A stretch of 64,000 nucleotides of DNA from Mesosutterella faecium (lineage in GTDB: Bacteria; Pseudomonadota; Gammaproteobacteria; Burkholderiales; Burkholderiaceae_F). Every line of letters begins with the position of its first letter. Position 1 is the stretch's first letter. Below the pieces are notes generated by a model. It saw only the letters and a list, made by a program, of their open reading frames with translations. It searched no databases and was not told where the DNA came from. Positions 52,818-62,068 of this stretch are shown in pieces. The stretch covers positions 1,525,001 through 1,589,000 of the forward strand of contig NZ_JAKZJU020000001.1 in NCBI RefSeq assembly GCF_022809315.2. The letters are read 5' to 3'. The position numbers and the translations under genes were made by a program.

Positions 52818-53956
52818 AGCAGGACCGCGCTTTTTCTGATTCCCTCGGCGCAGCGACCCGGCTGCGGGCCCTCGCCATGAAGGAGCTCCGGCAGATGCTG
52901 CGCGACCGCAGCACGCTCCTGCTCGGGCTCCTGCTGCCTGTCATCCTCATCCTTCTGCTCGGCTACGGCCTGTCGTTCGACGTGGAGCATGCGCCGCTTG
53001 CCGTCGTCGACGAATCCTCTTCCGTGCAGGGCGAGCACCTGGTCCGGGCGCTGTCGGGCAACCGGTATCTGAGGATCAGCCGCAAGGCCGGCATGGGCGA
53101 GGCGGTGGAGGCGATGCGGCAGGGCGCTGCAATGGGCATTGTGCGCATCCCCTCGGATTACGCTCGGCGCTCGGAGTCGGGAAGCGCTCCGGTGCAGCTC
53201 ATCTTGAACGGGGTCGACTCCCAGACCGTAAGGACGGTGGAGGCGTATGTGTCGGCGGCTCTGAGCACTGCGCTCCAGAAACAGGCCGACCGCAGCACCG
53301 CCCGCGGCGCAGGCCTCGAGATTGTGCAGCGGACCTGGTACAACGAGGCGGGCCAGAGCACCTGGTTTCTGGTGCCCGGCATCATCGTGATTGTCCTCAC
53401 GCTGGTCGGCGCGTTTCTCGCCTCGCTGCTGATTGCCCGAGAGTGGGAGAGGGGGACCTTCGAGTCGCTTTTCGTGACCCCGGTGCGTCCTTTCGAGATC
53501 GTGATCACGAAGACGGCGCCCTACCTGCTGATCGGCATCGTGGACATCGCCATCTGCCTTTTTGCCGCTCGCTATCTTTTCGATGTCCCGATCCGCGGGT
53601 CGCTTGCTGCCATAGCCGGCGTGTCGTTTCTCTACCTTTTGGTGTCCCTGCAGATGGGGCTGATGATCTCGGGGCTTGCGCGCAGCCAGTTTCTGGCGAG
53701 CCAGGTCGCGCTTATTGTCAGTTTCCTGCCTGCCGCGATGCTCTCCGGCTTTGTCTTTGACCTGCGCAATATGCCCGGCTGGCTCACCCCGATCTGCAAC
53801 ATCCTGCCCGCGACGCATTTTGTGAAAATTGTGCGCGAGCTCTTTCTTGTAGGCACGAGGCCGTGGGACCTCGCGGCTTCGGTCCTGATTCTCTGCGCCT
53901 ACAGCGTCCTGTTTGTATCGGTGACCACCAGGACCGTGCGCAAGAGGCTGAGGTAA
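52814..53956 (+). CDS. ABC-2 type permease (YbhS-like)
   Basis: A 380-residue inner-membrane permease. It begins with a cytoplasmic helix (LRALAMKELRQMLRDRSTLL), a first transmembrane helix, then a large periplasmic domain, and five helices in the C-terminal half including GAFLASLLIAREWERGTFESL, the conserved coupling-helix region. The start ATG overlaps the ATPase stop (ATGA), so translation is coupled. It forms a heterodimer with the next permease. The operon resembles ybhGFSR, which exports cationic and antibiotic compounds, so a drug-efflux role is likely. Confidence 0.93.
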   Translation: MKQDRAFSDSLGAATRLRALAMKELRQMLRDRSTLLLGLLLPVILILLLGYGLSFDVEHAPLAVVDESSSVQGEHLVRALSGNRYLRISRKAGMGEAVEAMRQGAAMGIVRIPSDYARRSESGSAPVQLILNGVDSQTVRTVEAYVSAALSTALQKQADRSTARGAGLEIVQRTWYNEAGQSTWFLVPGIIVIVLTLVGAFLASLLIAREWERGTFESLFVTPVRPFEIVITKTAPYLLIGIVDIAICLFAARYLFDVPIRGSLAAIAGVSFLYLLVSLQMGLMISGLARSQFLASQVALIVSFLPAAMLSGFVFDLRNMPGWLTPICNILPATHFVKIVRELFLVGTRPWDLAASVLILCAYSVLFVSVTTRTVRKRLR

Positions 53957-53961
53957 ATGAC

Positions 53962-55086
53962 ATGGTGATTAGCCCTGAGGTGCGCCTCTGGCTGGTGCGG
54001 GTGCGGTGTCTGATCCGCAAGGAACTCCAGGTCCTTTTGAAGGACCCGAGGAGCCGGGCGATTCTCATAGTTCCGGTTTTCCTGCAGGCGCTGCTGTTCG
54101 GCTACGCCGCGAACTACGAGCTTTCGTACGCTCCCTACGTCCTGCTCGACGAATGCCACAGCAAGGCCTCGGACGAACTGCTCGCCCGCATCGACAGCTC
54201 CGGCATTTTCGTGCGCAGGCTCACCGTGAGCTCGCAGCGCGAGATGGGCGAGGCGGTCGAAAGCGGGGCGGTTGCGCTCGCGATCAGGATCCCGCCGGAC
54301 TTCCCCTCGCGCCTTTTCAGCGGCAGGACCGCCCCGCTGCAGGTCGTGCTCGACGGGCGCAACACCATCACCTCGGGGCTGGCGGGAGCGTACCTCGGCA
54401 GCATCGTGTCCTCCTACGCCTCAGAGCTCTCCGGCAGAGCCGGCAGCGTCGAGCTCGTGCGGCGCGCCTGGTACAACACGAACCTGGATTCCCGCTGGAA
54501 TATTCTGGTCGCCCTGATCGCGGCTCTCGCGCTCATCCAGACTCAGCTCACCGCGGCCTTCACCGTGGCGCGCGAGCGCGAGCAGGGGACCTTCGACCAG
54601 CTGCTCGTCACCCCGCTCACGCCTGTGGAAATTCTGGTAGGAAAGGCGCTGCCCCCCATTTTCGTCGGCCTCGCGCAGTCGAGCTTCATTCTGCTCGTGA
54701 TCCGCTTCTGGTTTGGGATTCCCTTCTCGGGCAGCCTGATCACCCTGTATCTGGGGCTTCTCGCGTTTAATATCGCGGCCGTCGGCTTCGGCCTGTCCGT
54801 TTCCGCGCTGTCGCTGTCGATGCAGCAGGCGATGCTCTACAACTTCCTCTGCCTGGTGCCCACGGTCATGCTCTCGGGCTTTTTCACCCCGGTGAGCAAT
54901 ATGGCGCCGGCGCTGCAGTACCTCACCTATGTGAATCCTCTGCGCTTTGGCATCGACATCGTGAAGCGGGTGTATCTCGAGGGGGCGGGGCTCGCGCAGG
55001 TCTGGCCGGATTTCATTCCGCTCGCGCTGATCGCCTCGGTCTGTCTGCCGGCTGCGGGCTGGCTGTTCAGAAACAAGCTGTCGTGA
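53962..55086 (+). CDS. ABC-2 type permease (YbhR-like)
   Basis: A 374-residue partner permease with the same layout as the previous one: cytoplasmic VRCLIRKELQVLLKDPRSRA, first helix, a periplasmic domain with LDECHSKASDELLARID, and C-terminal helices around TVAREREQGTFDQLLVTPLT. A longer frame opens at 53863, overlapping the previous gene, but ATG 53962 (MVISPEVRLW), five bases after the previous stop codon, is chosen. It closes the operon. Confidence 0.92.
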   Translation: MVISPEVRLWLVRVRCLIRKELQVLLKDPRSRAILIVPVFLQALLFGYAANYELSYAPYVLLDECHSKASDELLARIDSSGIFVRRLTVSSQREMGEAVESGAVALAIRIPPDFPSRLFSGRTAPLQVVLDGRNTITSGLAGAYLGSIVSSYASELSGRAGSVELVRRAWYNTNLDSRWNILVALIAALALIQTQLTAAFTVAREREQGTFDQLLVTPLTPVEILVGKALPPIFVGLAQSSFILLVIRFWFGIPFSGSLITLYLGLLAFNIAAVGFGLSVSALSLSMQQAMLYNFLCLVPTVMLSGFFTPVSNMAPALQYLTYVNPLRFGIDIVKRVYLEGAGLAQVWPDFIPLALIASVCLPAAGWLFRNKLS

Positions 55087-55113
55087 CAGCCCGCGGCCGC
55101 GCCCCGGGAGCTT

Positions 55114-56034
55114 TCAGCGCCCGGAGTCCCGGCCGAGCCGGCCGTACAAGGTCTCGCCCGGGCTGTCGAGGCTGGCCGAGCCGAAGGTGTTGCAGGCCTG
55201 CGGCCGCCCGGTGTCGTAGCCCCGCTTGAACCACCGGTAGCGCTGCTCTGAAGTCCCGTGCGTGAAGCTGTCGGGAACGACGCGGCCGGTGCTTTCGCGC
55301 TGCAGGCGGTCGTCGCCGATGGCCGAGGCGGTGCGAAGCGCCTTCTCAAGGTCTCCCTTTTCCAGCACGCCGTCGCGCTTCATGAAGTTTCCCCAGACGC
55401 CTGCGAAGCAGTCGGCCTGCAGCTCCAGCCGGACCGAAAGGCGGTTGGCGCCGGCCTGGTCGGTGCGGCTCTGCGCCTCGCGCACCTTGTCGCTGATGCC
55501 CAGCAGGTTCTGAACGTGATGCCCGACCTCGTGGGCGAGGACGTAGCCCAGGGCGAAGTCGCCTCCGCCGCCCAGCCGGGTTTTCATGTCCTCATAAAAG
55601 GAGAGGTCGATGTAGACGCGGCGGTCGGGAGGGCAGTAAAAGGGGCCCATGGCGGACTGGCCGTAGCCGCAGGCCGTCCGGGTGCTGCCCCTGTAGAGCA
55701 CGAGGGTCGGGGGCGTATAGGTGGAGCCGGCCTTTTTGAAGATCTCCGACCAGGTCTCCTCGGTGGTCTTCAGGGCGACGCCCGTGAACTGCGCGAGCTC
55801 CTGCTCTTCGGCCGAAGGCTTGTAGGCGCCCGCCGAAGCCTGGGTCTGGGCGGCTTCGCCGCCGGTCAGCAGCGGCGTGAGATCGATGCCGTAGTAGCCC
55901 GCCACGATCACGATGATGAGAATCAGCACCCCGCCCTTGCCGCGGATCGGGATCAGGCCGCCCGGGCCGCCTCCCGCGGACTCGCCGCGGCGGTCTTCGA
56001 TGTTCGTGCTCGATTGTCGGTTTCTCCACAGCAT
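55114..56034 (-). CDS. ypfJ: Neutral zinc metallopeptidase (YpfJ/KPN_02809 family)
   Basis: A 306-residue membrane-anchored peptidase-like protein. One transmembrane helix ([19 protein letters not shown], about residues 34-52) follows a short cytoplasmic part. The zinc-binding HEVGHH motif is in [18 protein letters not shown], and a further ligand is expected in [13 protein letters not shown]. The C-terminal [15 protein letters not shown] is typical of the YpfJ family. Its substrate is unknown. Frame extends to 56085, but ATG 56032-56034 (MLWRNRQSS) is the usual family start. Convergent to the efflux operon. Confidence 0.9.
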   Translation of the reverse strand: MLWRNRQSSTNIEDRRGESAGGGPGGLIPIRGKGGVLILIIVIVAGYYGIDLTPLLTGGEAAQTQASAGAYKPSAEEQELAQFTGVALKTTEETWSEIFKKAGSTYTPPTLVLYRGSTRTACGYGQSAMGPFYCPPDRRVYIDLSFYEDMKTRLGGGGDFALGYVLAHEVGHHVQNLLGISDKVREAQSRTDQAGANRLSVRLELQADCFAGVWGNFMKRDGVLEKGDLEKALRTASAIGDDRLQRESTGRVVPDSFTHGTSEQRYRWFKRGYDTGRPQACNTFGSASLDSPGETLYGRLGRDSGR

Positions 56035-56210
56035 GGGGGCCTCTGTCGGTAAGCGGCGGGCGGGGGGACGGCAGCCGCCGCGCAAAGAAAAAACGCTTCG
56101 CCGCTCATTTTAGCGGCCGCGCCCGGCAGGGGCCGGCTATCTTTGAATTGCTGTAGTGCATTGCGTAAAATACAGGCAATCAACTTTGCTGATCCTGACG
56201 GAACCTTGCA

Positions 56211-57182
56211 ATGAACTTCCTTTCGATGAAGTACTTCACGACGGTGGCCCGGATGCGCAGCTTCACGCGGGCCGCGGCCGAGCTGCACATCACCCAGCAG
56301 ACGCTGTCGGCGCACATCGCAGGAGTGGAAAAGGAGCTGGGCTGCGCGCTGCTGATCAGGCACGTGCCGCTGGAGCTGACCTATGCGGGCGAGGTGTTCC
56401 TGCGGTACGCCTCCGACTTTGAGAAAAACTACAAGCGGATGATGGTCGAGCTGGGCGACATCAGCGACAATCACAGGGGCGTGCTCAAGATCGGCGTCGC
56501 CTTTACCCGCGGGCGGGCCATCATGCCGCTGCTGATCGAGGAATTCCAGAAGGACTGGCCCCGCTACGAGATACAGCTGGTCGAGGACACGAACGACAGG
56601 CTCCGCAAGTTTCTGGCTGACGGAGACATTGATCTGGCGATAGCCTCGTTCCCGAACAATGCGCCCGACATTGAGCTCAAGCCCTTTTACCGCGAGAACA
56701 TTGTGCTGGCTGTCTCGCGCACTCTGCTTAAGCGGCTTTTCCCGGACAGCCTCGAGGCGTCGCTTGAAAAAATCCGCGGCGGCGATCTTTCTCCGCTGGC
56801 GCTCTGCCCTTTCGTCATGGGAAAGCCCGAGGACATCTCCGGGCGGGTCGCGCAGGAGTTCATCCGGCGCTTTGACCTGCATCCGTTCGTGAGCGCGCGC
56901 TCGGACAACATCGGCACGCTCCTGTCGCTGTGCCTGAGGGGCGTCGGGGCCTGCTTCTGCCAGGAAAACTTCGTGCGCATGACGCTGCCCGACGAGGCCC
57001 TGAAGCAGCTGGAGATTTTCCGCCTCCCCAAGGGCTCGAGCTACGAGATCCTTTTCGGCACGCCGCGCCAGGCTTATCAGAGAAAGGCGGTGTCGGCCTT
57101 CATGCAGACCGCTCTTCGGGTGATCCCCGCCTCCGAGGAGAAGGCCGAGGAGGAGCTCAAGCGGGTCGTGAAACTTAAATAA
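56211..57182 (+). CDS. LysR-family regulator
   Basis: A 323-residue LysR-type regulator with the helix-turn-helix MRSFTRAAAELHITQQTLSA and a substrate-binding-like effector domain. The C-terminus is longer than usual and basic (EEKAEEELKRVVKLK). It is not a close relative of the two paralogous LysR proteins earlier in the window. A 40-codon membrane peptide gene follows after 14 bp, possibly in the same transcript; a direct target cannot be assigned. Confidence 0.9.
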   Translation: MNFLSMKYFTTVARMRSFTRAAAELHITQQTLSAHIAGVEKELGCALLIRHVPLELTYAGEVFLRYASDFEKNYKRMMVELGDISDNHRGVLKIGVAFTRGRAIMPLLIEEFQKDWPRYEIQLVEDTNDRLRKFLADGDIDLAIASFPNNAPDIELKPFYRENIVLAVSRTLLKRLFPDSLEASLEKIRGGDLSPLALCPFVMGKPEDISGRVAQEFIRRFDLHPFVSARSDNIGTLLSLCLRGVGACFCQENFVRMTLPDEALKQLEIFRLPKGSSYEILFGTPRQAYQRKAVSAFMQTALRVIPASEEKAEEELKRVVKLK

Positions 57183-57196
57183 AGAGGGGCCGTGCG

Positions 57197-57319
57197 ATGT
57201 GGAAGGCGCTGCTTTACCAGACCGTTTGCGTGGTAACCTGCTTCCTGCTGGGATATGTGGCCGTGCGCGTGCTTGACGCCCTTGGCGCGGCGGCCTGGAT
57301 CGAAAGGCTGCTCCGATAG
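57197..57319 (+). CDS. Small membrane protein, 40 residues
   Basis: A short reading frame starting at ATG 57197 with AAAGAGGGG seven bases upstream. The product has one hydrophobic segment (TVCVVTCFLLGYVAVRVLDA) flanked by charged or aromatic residues (MWKALLYQ and WIERLLR), like a single-pass membrane peptide. No family is recognised. It lies between the LysR gene and the polysaccharide operon. Confidence 0.45.
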   Translation: MWKALLYQTVCVVTCFLLGYVAVRVLDALGAAAWIERLLR

Positions 57320-57401
57320 GCGCGCCCGGGGGCTTGTCCCGTTTTTCCCTAATGAAGACCGCTCCGGGCACCCCGGCGGCCGCAGCAGGAGTCACCAGGC
57401 T

Positions 57402-58634
57402 TTGAACAGTGAGAAAAAATCAGCGGGGCCCCGCGTTGTCGCTCTTGGCCGCGGCAGCACGCGCCTGCCGCTTGCGAGGCGCTACTTCGATTCGATCGAG
57501 GTGCTTGACGGCTTTGACAGCGTCCCGCTCTCCGATATTCTTCTGAGGCGCATCCGGCTGGTCGCCGTCCCGTCGCGCCGGGAGACCCGCGGGCGCACCG
57601 CCCGGGCGAAGCGCAGCCTCGCGAAGGCCCTGGGGCTCTCGCTCAGCTCCGAGATCGCCCGCAGGAACCTGGCGGAGTGCTTTTTCGACGACCACGGCTC
57701 GAAAGTGCTCTTCGCTCCTTCAGAAACCGCGGCAGCCGTCTACCGGACGCATCTGAGTCCGCTCGGTTTCCAGGTGCTCGAGCTCAAGGATGAAACGAGC
57801 CCGGTCCGGCTCGGGGCCTTTTTCCGGCGCGCGGCAAAGCGGCTCGCCTCCTGCGGCCCCGATCCCGCCGAAGGGCTCACGGTCTTCACCGACATGCACG
57901 AGGCGCCGCTGCTGCGCCTCTACCGGAAGCTGCACCCGGCGCGGCGGATCGTGCTGCGCTTCCACGACCGGATCGAGGGAGGGCTGGGCGGCCGGGCTCC
58001 CAGCGCGCAGAGGGTGATCCTCAGCGCGAGGGCGCTGCGCGCCGAGGGGGTGGTCGACGCTCTGGAGTCCTACAGCCGCTCCGATGCCGCCGCGCTGGGC
58101 GGACTTTACCGCCCCAACGGCGTGAACCCGGATGTGATGGCCGGCTACGACCGGCCGAGCAGGGACTGCCTGTGGTTTTTCATGGGCAGCCGGGGGCAGG
58201 GCCTGGAAAGGACGAAGGTCCTCGGGGCTCTGCGCGGGGCGCTGCTGGCCGCCCGCCCGGGGCTTGGCCGCTGGCTGGTCGAGAAAACACCCGGTGAGTC
58301 CTCGCAGTGGCTGGCTTACCCGGACTACCTGCGGCTCTGCGCGGGAGCCGAAGCGGTGGTCGACCTGGTTCGGATCGGTCAGGATGAAGGCTATTCCTTC
58401 CGAATGGCGGAGGCGCTTTTCCTGAACCGAAAGATCATCACCAACCGCAGCTCGGCCGCCGGCGAGCCCTTCGACAGGCCCGGCCGGCTCTTTCTGATCG
58501 GCCGCGACAGACCCGAAACGCTCTTGTCATTTCTTCAGACAGAGCCGCAGCCCCTTGAGCCTGAGGCCCTCAGGCTCTTCGACGCCCGGCTCTGGTGGAC
58601 GCCGGAAGACCCGGCAGAGGCAGGCAGGCAATGA
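57402..58634 (+). CDS. Putative polysaccharide biosynthesis protein, GT-B-like glycosyltransferase
   Basis: A protein of about 410 residues if the TTG at 57402 is the start; CAGGAG lies ten bases upstream. The frame is open from 57255, but that part lacks protein-like character. The C-terminal half has YLRLCAGAEAVVDLVRIGQDE, then SFRMAEALFLNRKIITNRSS and GRLFLIGRDRPE. This pattern occurs in proteins of capsule and O-antigen clusters thought to be GT-B-fold transferases. The stop overlaps the rmlA start (ATGA), so it is co-translated with the rhamnose genes. Confidence 0.6.
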   Translation: MNSEKKSAGPRVVALGRGSTRLPLARRYFDSIEVLDGFDSVPLSDILLRRIRLVAVPSRRETRGRTARAKRSLAKALGLSLSSEIARRNLAECFFDDHGSKVLFAPSETAAAVYRTHLSPLGFQVLELKDETSPVRLGAFFRRAAKRLASCGPDPAEGLTVFTDMHEAPLLRLYRKLHPARRIVLRFHDRIEGGLGGRAPSAQRVILSARALRAEGVVDALESYSRSDAAALGGLYRPNGVNPDVMAGYDRPSRDCLWFFMGSRGQGLERTKVLGALRGALLAARPGLGRWLVEKTPGESSQWLAYPDYLRLCAGAEAVVDLVRIGQDEGYSFRMAEALFLNRKIITNRSSAAGEPFDRPGRLFLIGRDRPETLLSFLQTEPQPLEPEALRLFDARLWWTPEDPAEAGRQ

Positions 58635-59515
58635 AAGGCATTCTTCTCGCCGGCGGCAGCGGCAGCCGGCTCTATCCCATGACCCGGACCACCTCCAAGC
58701 AGCTGCTCCCGGTCTATGACAAGCCGCTGATCTACTATCCGCTCTCCACATTAATGGATCTGGGCATCACCGAGATTGTCGTCATTTCAACGCCGCGGGA
58801 CCTTCCGGGCATCAGGTCGCTGCTGGGCGACGGCGCGGAATTCGGGCTGCGGCTTTCCTACCGGGTGCAGAACAGGCCCGAAGGCATCGCGCAGAGCCTG
58901 CTGATCGCCTCGGACTTCATCGACGAGGACATCTGCCTCATCCTGGGGGACAATCTTTTCATGCTGAACGGGGAGCTTGCCCGGCTGCGCTCACTTGCCT
59001 CCGGGCCGGCTCTGAAATCGGCCGCGGTGGTGCTCTGCCCCGTGAAGGACCCGGAGCGTTTCGGCGTGGCAGACTGCGATGCCGGGGGGCGGGTGCTCAG
59101 GCTGGTTGAAAAGCCGAAGCTGCCGACTTCAAATCTGGCGGTGACGGGGCTGTACTTCTACCCGTCCGACGCGGCGGGCCTTGCGGCAACGCTTCGGCCT
59201 TCGGCGCGGGGGGAGCTTGAAATCACGGACCTCAACAACCTTTATCTGGCGCAGGGACGGCTGCGCGCGCTGCGGCTCGAAAGGGAGTCGAGGTGGCTTG
59301 ACGCCGGCACTCCCGACGCTCTGCTCGAGGCTTCGGAGCTTGCGGCCAGGGCCTGGCGCGACGAAAGGAACCCTGCGGGCTATCCGGAGGAAATGGCGAG
59401 GCGCCGCGGGCTGATCAGCCAGGACGACTACGAGGCGCTGCTGCGCTCGATCAAGCCCGGCACGCCGTACCTTGAGCATCTCAGGGCGCTTTCGGCCTGC
59501 CTCTGGCGCCGTTAG
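58631..59515 (+). CDS. rmlA: Glucose-1-phosphate thymidylyltransferase
   Basis: A 294-residue nucleotidyltransferase making dTDP-glucose, the first step of dTDP-L-rhamnose synthesis. The signature GILLAGGSGSRLYPMTRTTS is at the N-terminus, with KQLLPVYDKPLIYYPLSTLM next and ICLILGDNLFM for metal binding. VVLCPVKDPERFGVADCD and GELEITDLNNLY follow as in RmlA. ATG 58631 overlaps the previous stop by 4 bp. The family lengths match (about 290 residues). Confidence 0.95.
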   Translation: MKGILLAGGSGSRLYPMTRTTSKQLLPVYDKPLIYYPLSTLMDLGITEIVVISTPRDLPGIRSLLGDGAEFGLRLSYRVQNRPEGIAQSLLIASDFIDEDICLILGDNLFMLNGELARLRSLASGPALKSAAVVLCPVKDPERFGVADCDAGGRVLRLVEKPKLPTSNLAVTGLYFYPSDAAGLAATLRPSARGELEITDLNNLYLAQGRLRALRLERESRWLDAGTPDALLEASELAARAWRDERNPAGYPEEMARRRGLISQDDYEALLRSIKPGTPYLEHLRALSACLWRR

Positions 59516-59544
59516 CCCGCGGTTAGGCAGGAGGAGAGAAGGAA

Positions 59545-60117
59545 ATGGAGAAGCTTGAAACCGCACTGCCGGGGGTGTTTGTTCTGCAGCCCCGGATTTT
59601 CGGCGACGGGCGCGGGTATTTCTGCGAGACCTGGAATGAAAGGACCATGGCTGAGGCGGGGCTCGACGTGCGGTTCGTTCAGGACAACGAGTCCCTGTCG
59701 CACTACGGCGTCATCCGCGGCCTTCATTACCAGAAGGGCGCGGCGTCGCAGGCCAAGCTGGTGAGGGTGATCGAGGGCGAAGTGCTCGATGTGGCGCTTG
59801 ATCTGCGCGCGGGCTCGCCCACCTTCGGGCGCTTCGCGGCGGTGAGGCTCTCGGGCGAAAACCACCGCCAGCTGTTCATCCCGAAGGGGTTCGCGCACGG
59901 CTTTGCGGTCCTTTCGAAAAGGGCGGTCTTCGCCTACAAGTGCGACGCCTTTTACGAGCCCGCGGCCGAAGGCTCGGTGAGCGCCCTCGACCCGGAGCTC
60001 GGGATCGACTGGGGGGTGCCCGCCGCGCAGGCCTCTTTTTCGGAAAAAGACCGGGCCGCGCCGAGCTTCGCGCGCTATCGCTCGAACCCGGATTTCTTTT
60101 TCGGGAGGCAGCCGTGA
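59545..60117 (+). CDS. rmlC: dTDP-4-dehydrorhamnose 3,5-epimerase
   Basis: A 190-residue cupin enzyme for the third step of dTDP-L-rhamnose synthesis. The catalytic His is in SHYGVIRGLHYQKGA and the Tyr is in AVFAYKCDAFYEP; FIPKGFAHGFAVLS is another conserved block. The start ATG follows AGGAGAGAAGGAA. It overlaps the rmlD start by 4 bp, so translation is coupled. Confidence 0.94.
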   Translation: MEKLETALPGVFVLQPRIFGDGRGYFCETWNERTMAEAGLDVRFVQDNESLSHYGVIRGLHYQKGAASQAKLVRVIEGEVLDVALDLRAGSPTFGRFAAVRLSGENHRQLFIPKGFAHGFAVLSKRAVFAYKCDAFYEPAAEGSVSALDPELGIDWGVPAAQASFSEKDRAAPSFARYRSNPDFFFGRQP

Positions 60118-60962
60118 TCGCGGTGACGGGGGCCGGGGGCCAGCTCGGCCAGGCGCTGGTCCGGAGGGCCTCGGGGCTTGGGATCGGCGTGCTCGCGCTC
60201 GGGCGCGCCCAGCTCGATGTGACGGACCCCGCCCGCATTTCGCAGGTGCTCGGCGCAGGCCGCTTCGAGGCCGTCGTCAACTGCGCGGCCTACAACGCGG
60301 TGGACAGGGCCGAGGACTGCCCGGGAGAGGCTTTCGCGGTGAACGCCTATGCGCCCTGGCTGCTCGCGCAGCAGGGCATTCCCCTGGTGCACGTCTCCAC
60401 CGACTATGTCTTCGACGGCGCCTCGGAAAGGCCCTACGAGGCCACGGACGCGCCGAGGCCGCTTTCGGTCTACGGGCTGAGCAAGCGCTCGGGCGAGGAG
60501 GCGCTCCTTGAAAGCGGGGCGCGGGGCGTGATCGTCCGCACGGCCTGGCTCTATTCCAAGCGGGAGGGAACGCGGAATTTTTTTCAAACGATCCGCAGGC
60601 TTGCCCGCGAGCGGCCGGAAATTTCCGTCGTGGACGACCAGGTGGGCTCGCCCACGCTGGCCGACGATCTGGCCGAGGCCATTCTCCTACTCCTGCGCGC
60701 CGGGGCGCACCGCCGCCCGATGAGCCTTTTCCATTTCGCGGGAAAGGGTAGCTGCTCGCGCTTTGAATTCGCCCGGGCGATCGTGCGCTCCGAGGGGCTC
60801 GCCTGCCGCGTCCGCCCGGTGCCCACCGGTGCTTTTCCCGCGCGGGCGCGAAGGCCCGCGCATGCTGTTTTGTCCTGCTCGCGCTTTGAGCGCGCCTGCG
60901 GCGCCGCCCCCAGGGGATGGCTTGAGGCGCTCGAGAGCCGCGAGGCCTGGGAGGTGCTGTGA
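60114..60962 (+). CDS. rmlD: dTDP-4-dehydrorhamnose reductase
   Basis: A 282-residue short-chain dehydrogenase for the last step of dTDP-L-rhamnose synthesis. The NADPH-binding motif VTGAGGQLGQALVRR is at the N-terminus, and the catalytic STDYVFDGA and YGLSKRSGEEALL (YxxxK) are present. A frame is open back to 59940, but the GTG at 60114 overlapping the rmlC stop (GTGA) gives the correct N-terminus. The rmlB start overlaps its stop in the same way. Confidence 0.93.
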   Translation: MIAVTGAGGQLGQALVRRASGLGIGVLALGRAQLDVTDPARISQVLGAGRFEAVVNCAAYNAVDRAEDCPGEAFAVNAYAPWLLAQQGIPLVHVSTDYVFDGASERPYEATDAPRPLSVYGLSKRSGEEALLESGARGVIVRTAWLYSKREGTRNFFQTIRRLARERPEISVVDDQVGSPTLADDLAEAILLLLRAGAHRRPMSLFHFAGKGSCSRFEFARAIVRSEGLACRVRPVPTGAFPARARRPAHAVLSCSRFERACGAAPRGWLEALESREAWEVL

Positions 60963-61984
60963 CCGCTTTTGAAAAAACAATCCTTGTGACCGGAGGCGCG
61001 GGCTTCATCGGCTCGAACTTCATCTTCGGGCTTGCCCGCAGAAGGCCTGAGATCCGGGTGATCGACCTTGATCTTCTCACCTACGCCGCGCACCCGCAGG
61101 TCTGGGAGGCGCAGAAGGCGATGCCCGGCGTCGTGCCTGTGCGCGGGGACATCTGCGACACGGCCCTGGTCGCCTCGCTGCTCGAGCGCTTTGACGCGAC
61201 CGGCATCATCCATTTCGCGGCCGAGAGCCACGTCGACAACTCGATCGCAGACCCCCAGGGCTTCGTCCGCACGAACGTCCTGGGCACGGCCTCGCTGCTC
61301 ACGGCGGCCGTCCGGGTCTGGAGGAAAAAAGGGGTTCTCGGCTCCGCCCGCTTTCACCATGTTTCGACGGACGAGGTCTACGGCGCGCTCGGGCCCGAGG
61401 GCTTCTTCACCGAGTCTTCGCCCTACGCCCCGAGCAGCCCCTATTCAGCGAGCAAGGCCTCGTCGGACCTGCTCGTGCGGGCTTTCGGGCGCACCTACGG
61501 CCTCAACTACACCATTTCCAACTGCTCCAACAATTTCGGCCCCTGGCAGCACGCCGAAAAGCTCATTCCCACGGTGATCCGCAAGGCCCTTGCGGGCGAG
61601 CCCGTGCCGATCTACGGCAGCGGGGGCAACGTCCGCGACTGGCTGTGGGTCGGTGACCACTGCCGCGCGATCGAGCGGATTTTCTTCGACGCGGCCCCCG
61701 GCGAGACCTTCAACGTGGGCGGACACGGCGAGCGCGGGAACCTTGAGATGGCGCGCGGCATCTGCGCGCTGCTCGACCGCCTCAGCCCCCGCCGGGACGG
61801 CAGGCCCTACGCCGCACAGATCGCTTTCGTGGCAGACCGCCCCGGGCACGACTTCCGCTACGCCATTGATCCGTCGAAGATCGAGCGCGGGCTCGGCTGG
61901 CGGCCCGAGCTCTCCTTCGAGGAGGCGCTGGAGCGCACCGTGCGCTGGTACCTGGGGGAAGGCCGCGCGCTGCTCGCGCCTTAG
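60959..61984 (+). CDS. rmlB: dTDP-glucose 4,6-dehydratase
   Basis: A 341-residue SDR-fold enzyme for the second step of dTDP-L-rhamnose synthesis. The NAD motif is LVTGGAGFIGSNFI; catalytic residues are in HHVSTDEVYGALG and YSASKASSDLLV (YxxxK). The sequence NCSNNFGPWQHAEKLIPTVI is diagnostic for RmlB. The GTG start at 60959 overlaps the rmlD stop. The order A-C-D-B differs from the common B-D-A-C order, but all four genes are present. Confidence 0.95.
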   Translation: MTAFEKTILVTGGAGFIGSNFIFGLARRRPEIRVIDLDLLTYAAHPQVWEAQKAMPGVVPVRGDICDTALVASLLERFDATGIIHFAAESHVDNSIADPQGFVRTNVLGTASLLTAAVRVWRKKGVLGSARFHHVSTDEVYGALGPEGFFTESSPYAPSSPYSASKASSDLLVRAFGRTYGLNYTISNCSNNFGPWQHAEKLIPTVIRKALAGEPVPIYGSGGNVRDWLWVGDHCRAIERIFFDAAPGETFNVGGHGERGNLEMARGICALLDRLSPRRDGRPYAAQIAFVADRPGHDFRYAIDPSKIERGLGWRPELSFEEALERTVRWYLGEGRALLAP

Positions 61985-62068
61985 GGGCTGCGCCCTCCGC
62001 AGAGCAGCCTCGCGCCGTCCGCCCGGCGGGCTATGATGTCCGGAGCCTTTTACAAGAGGAAGGATCTC

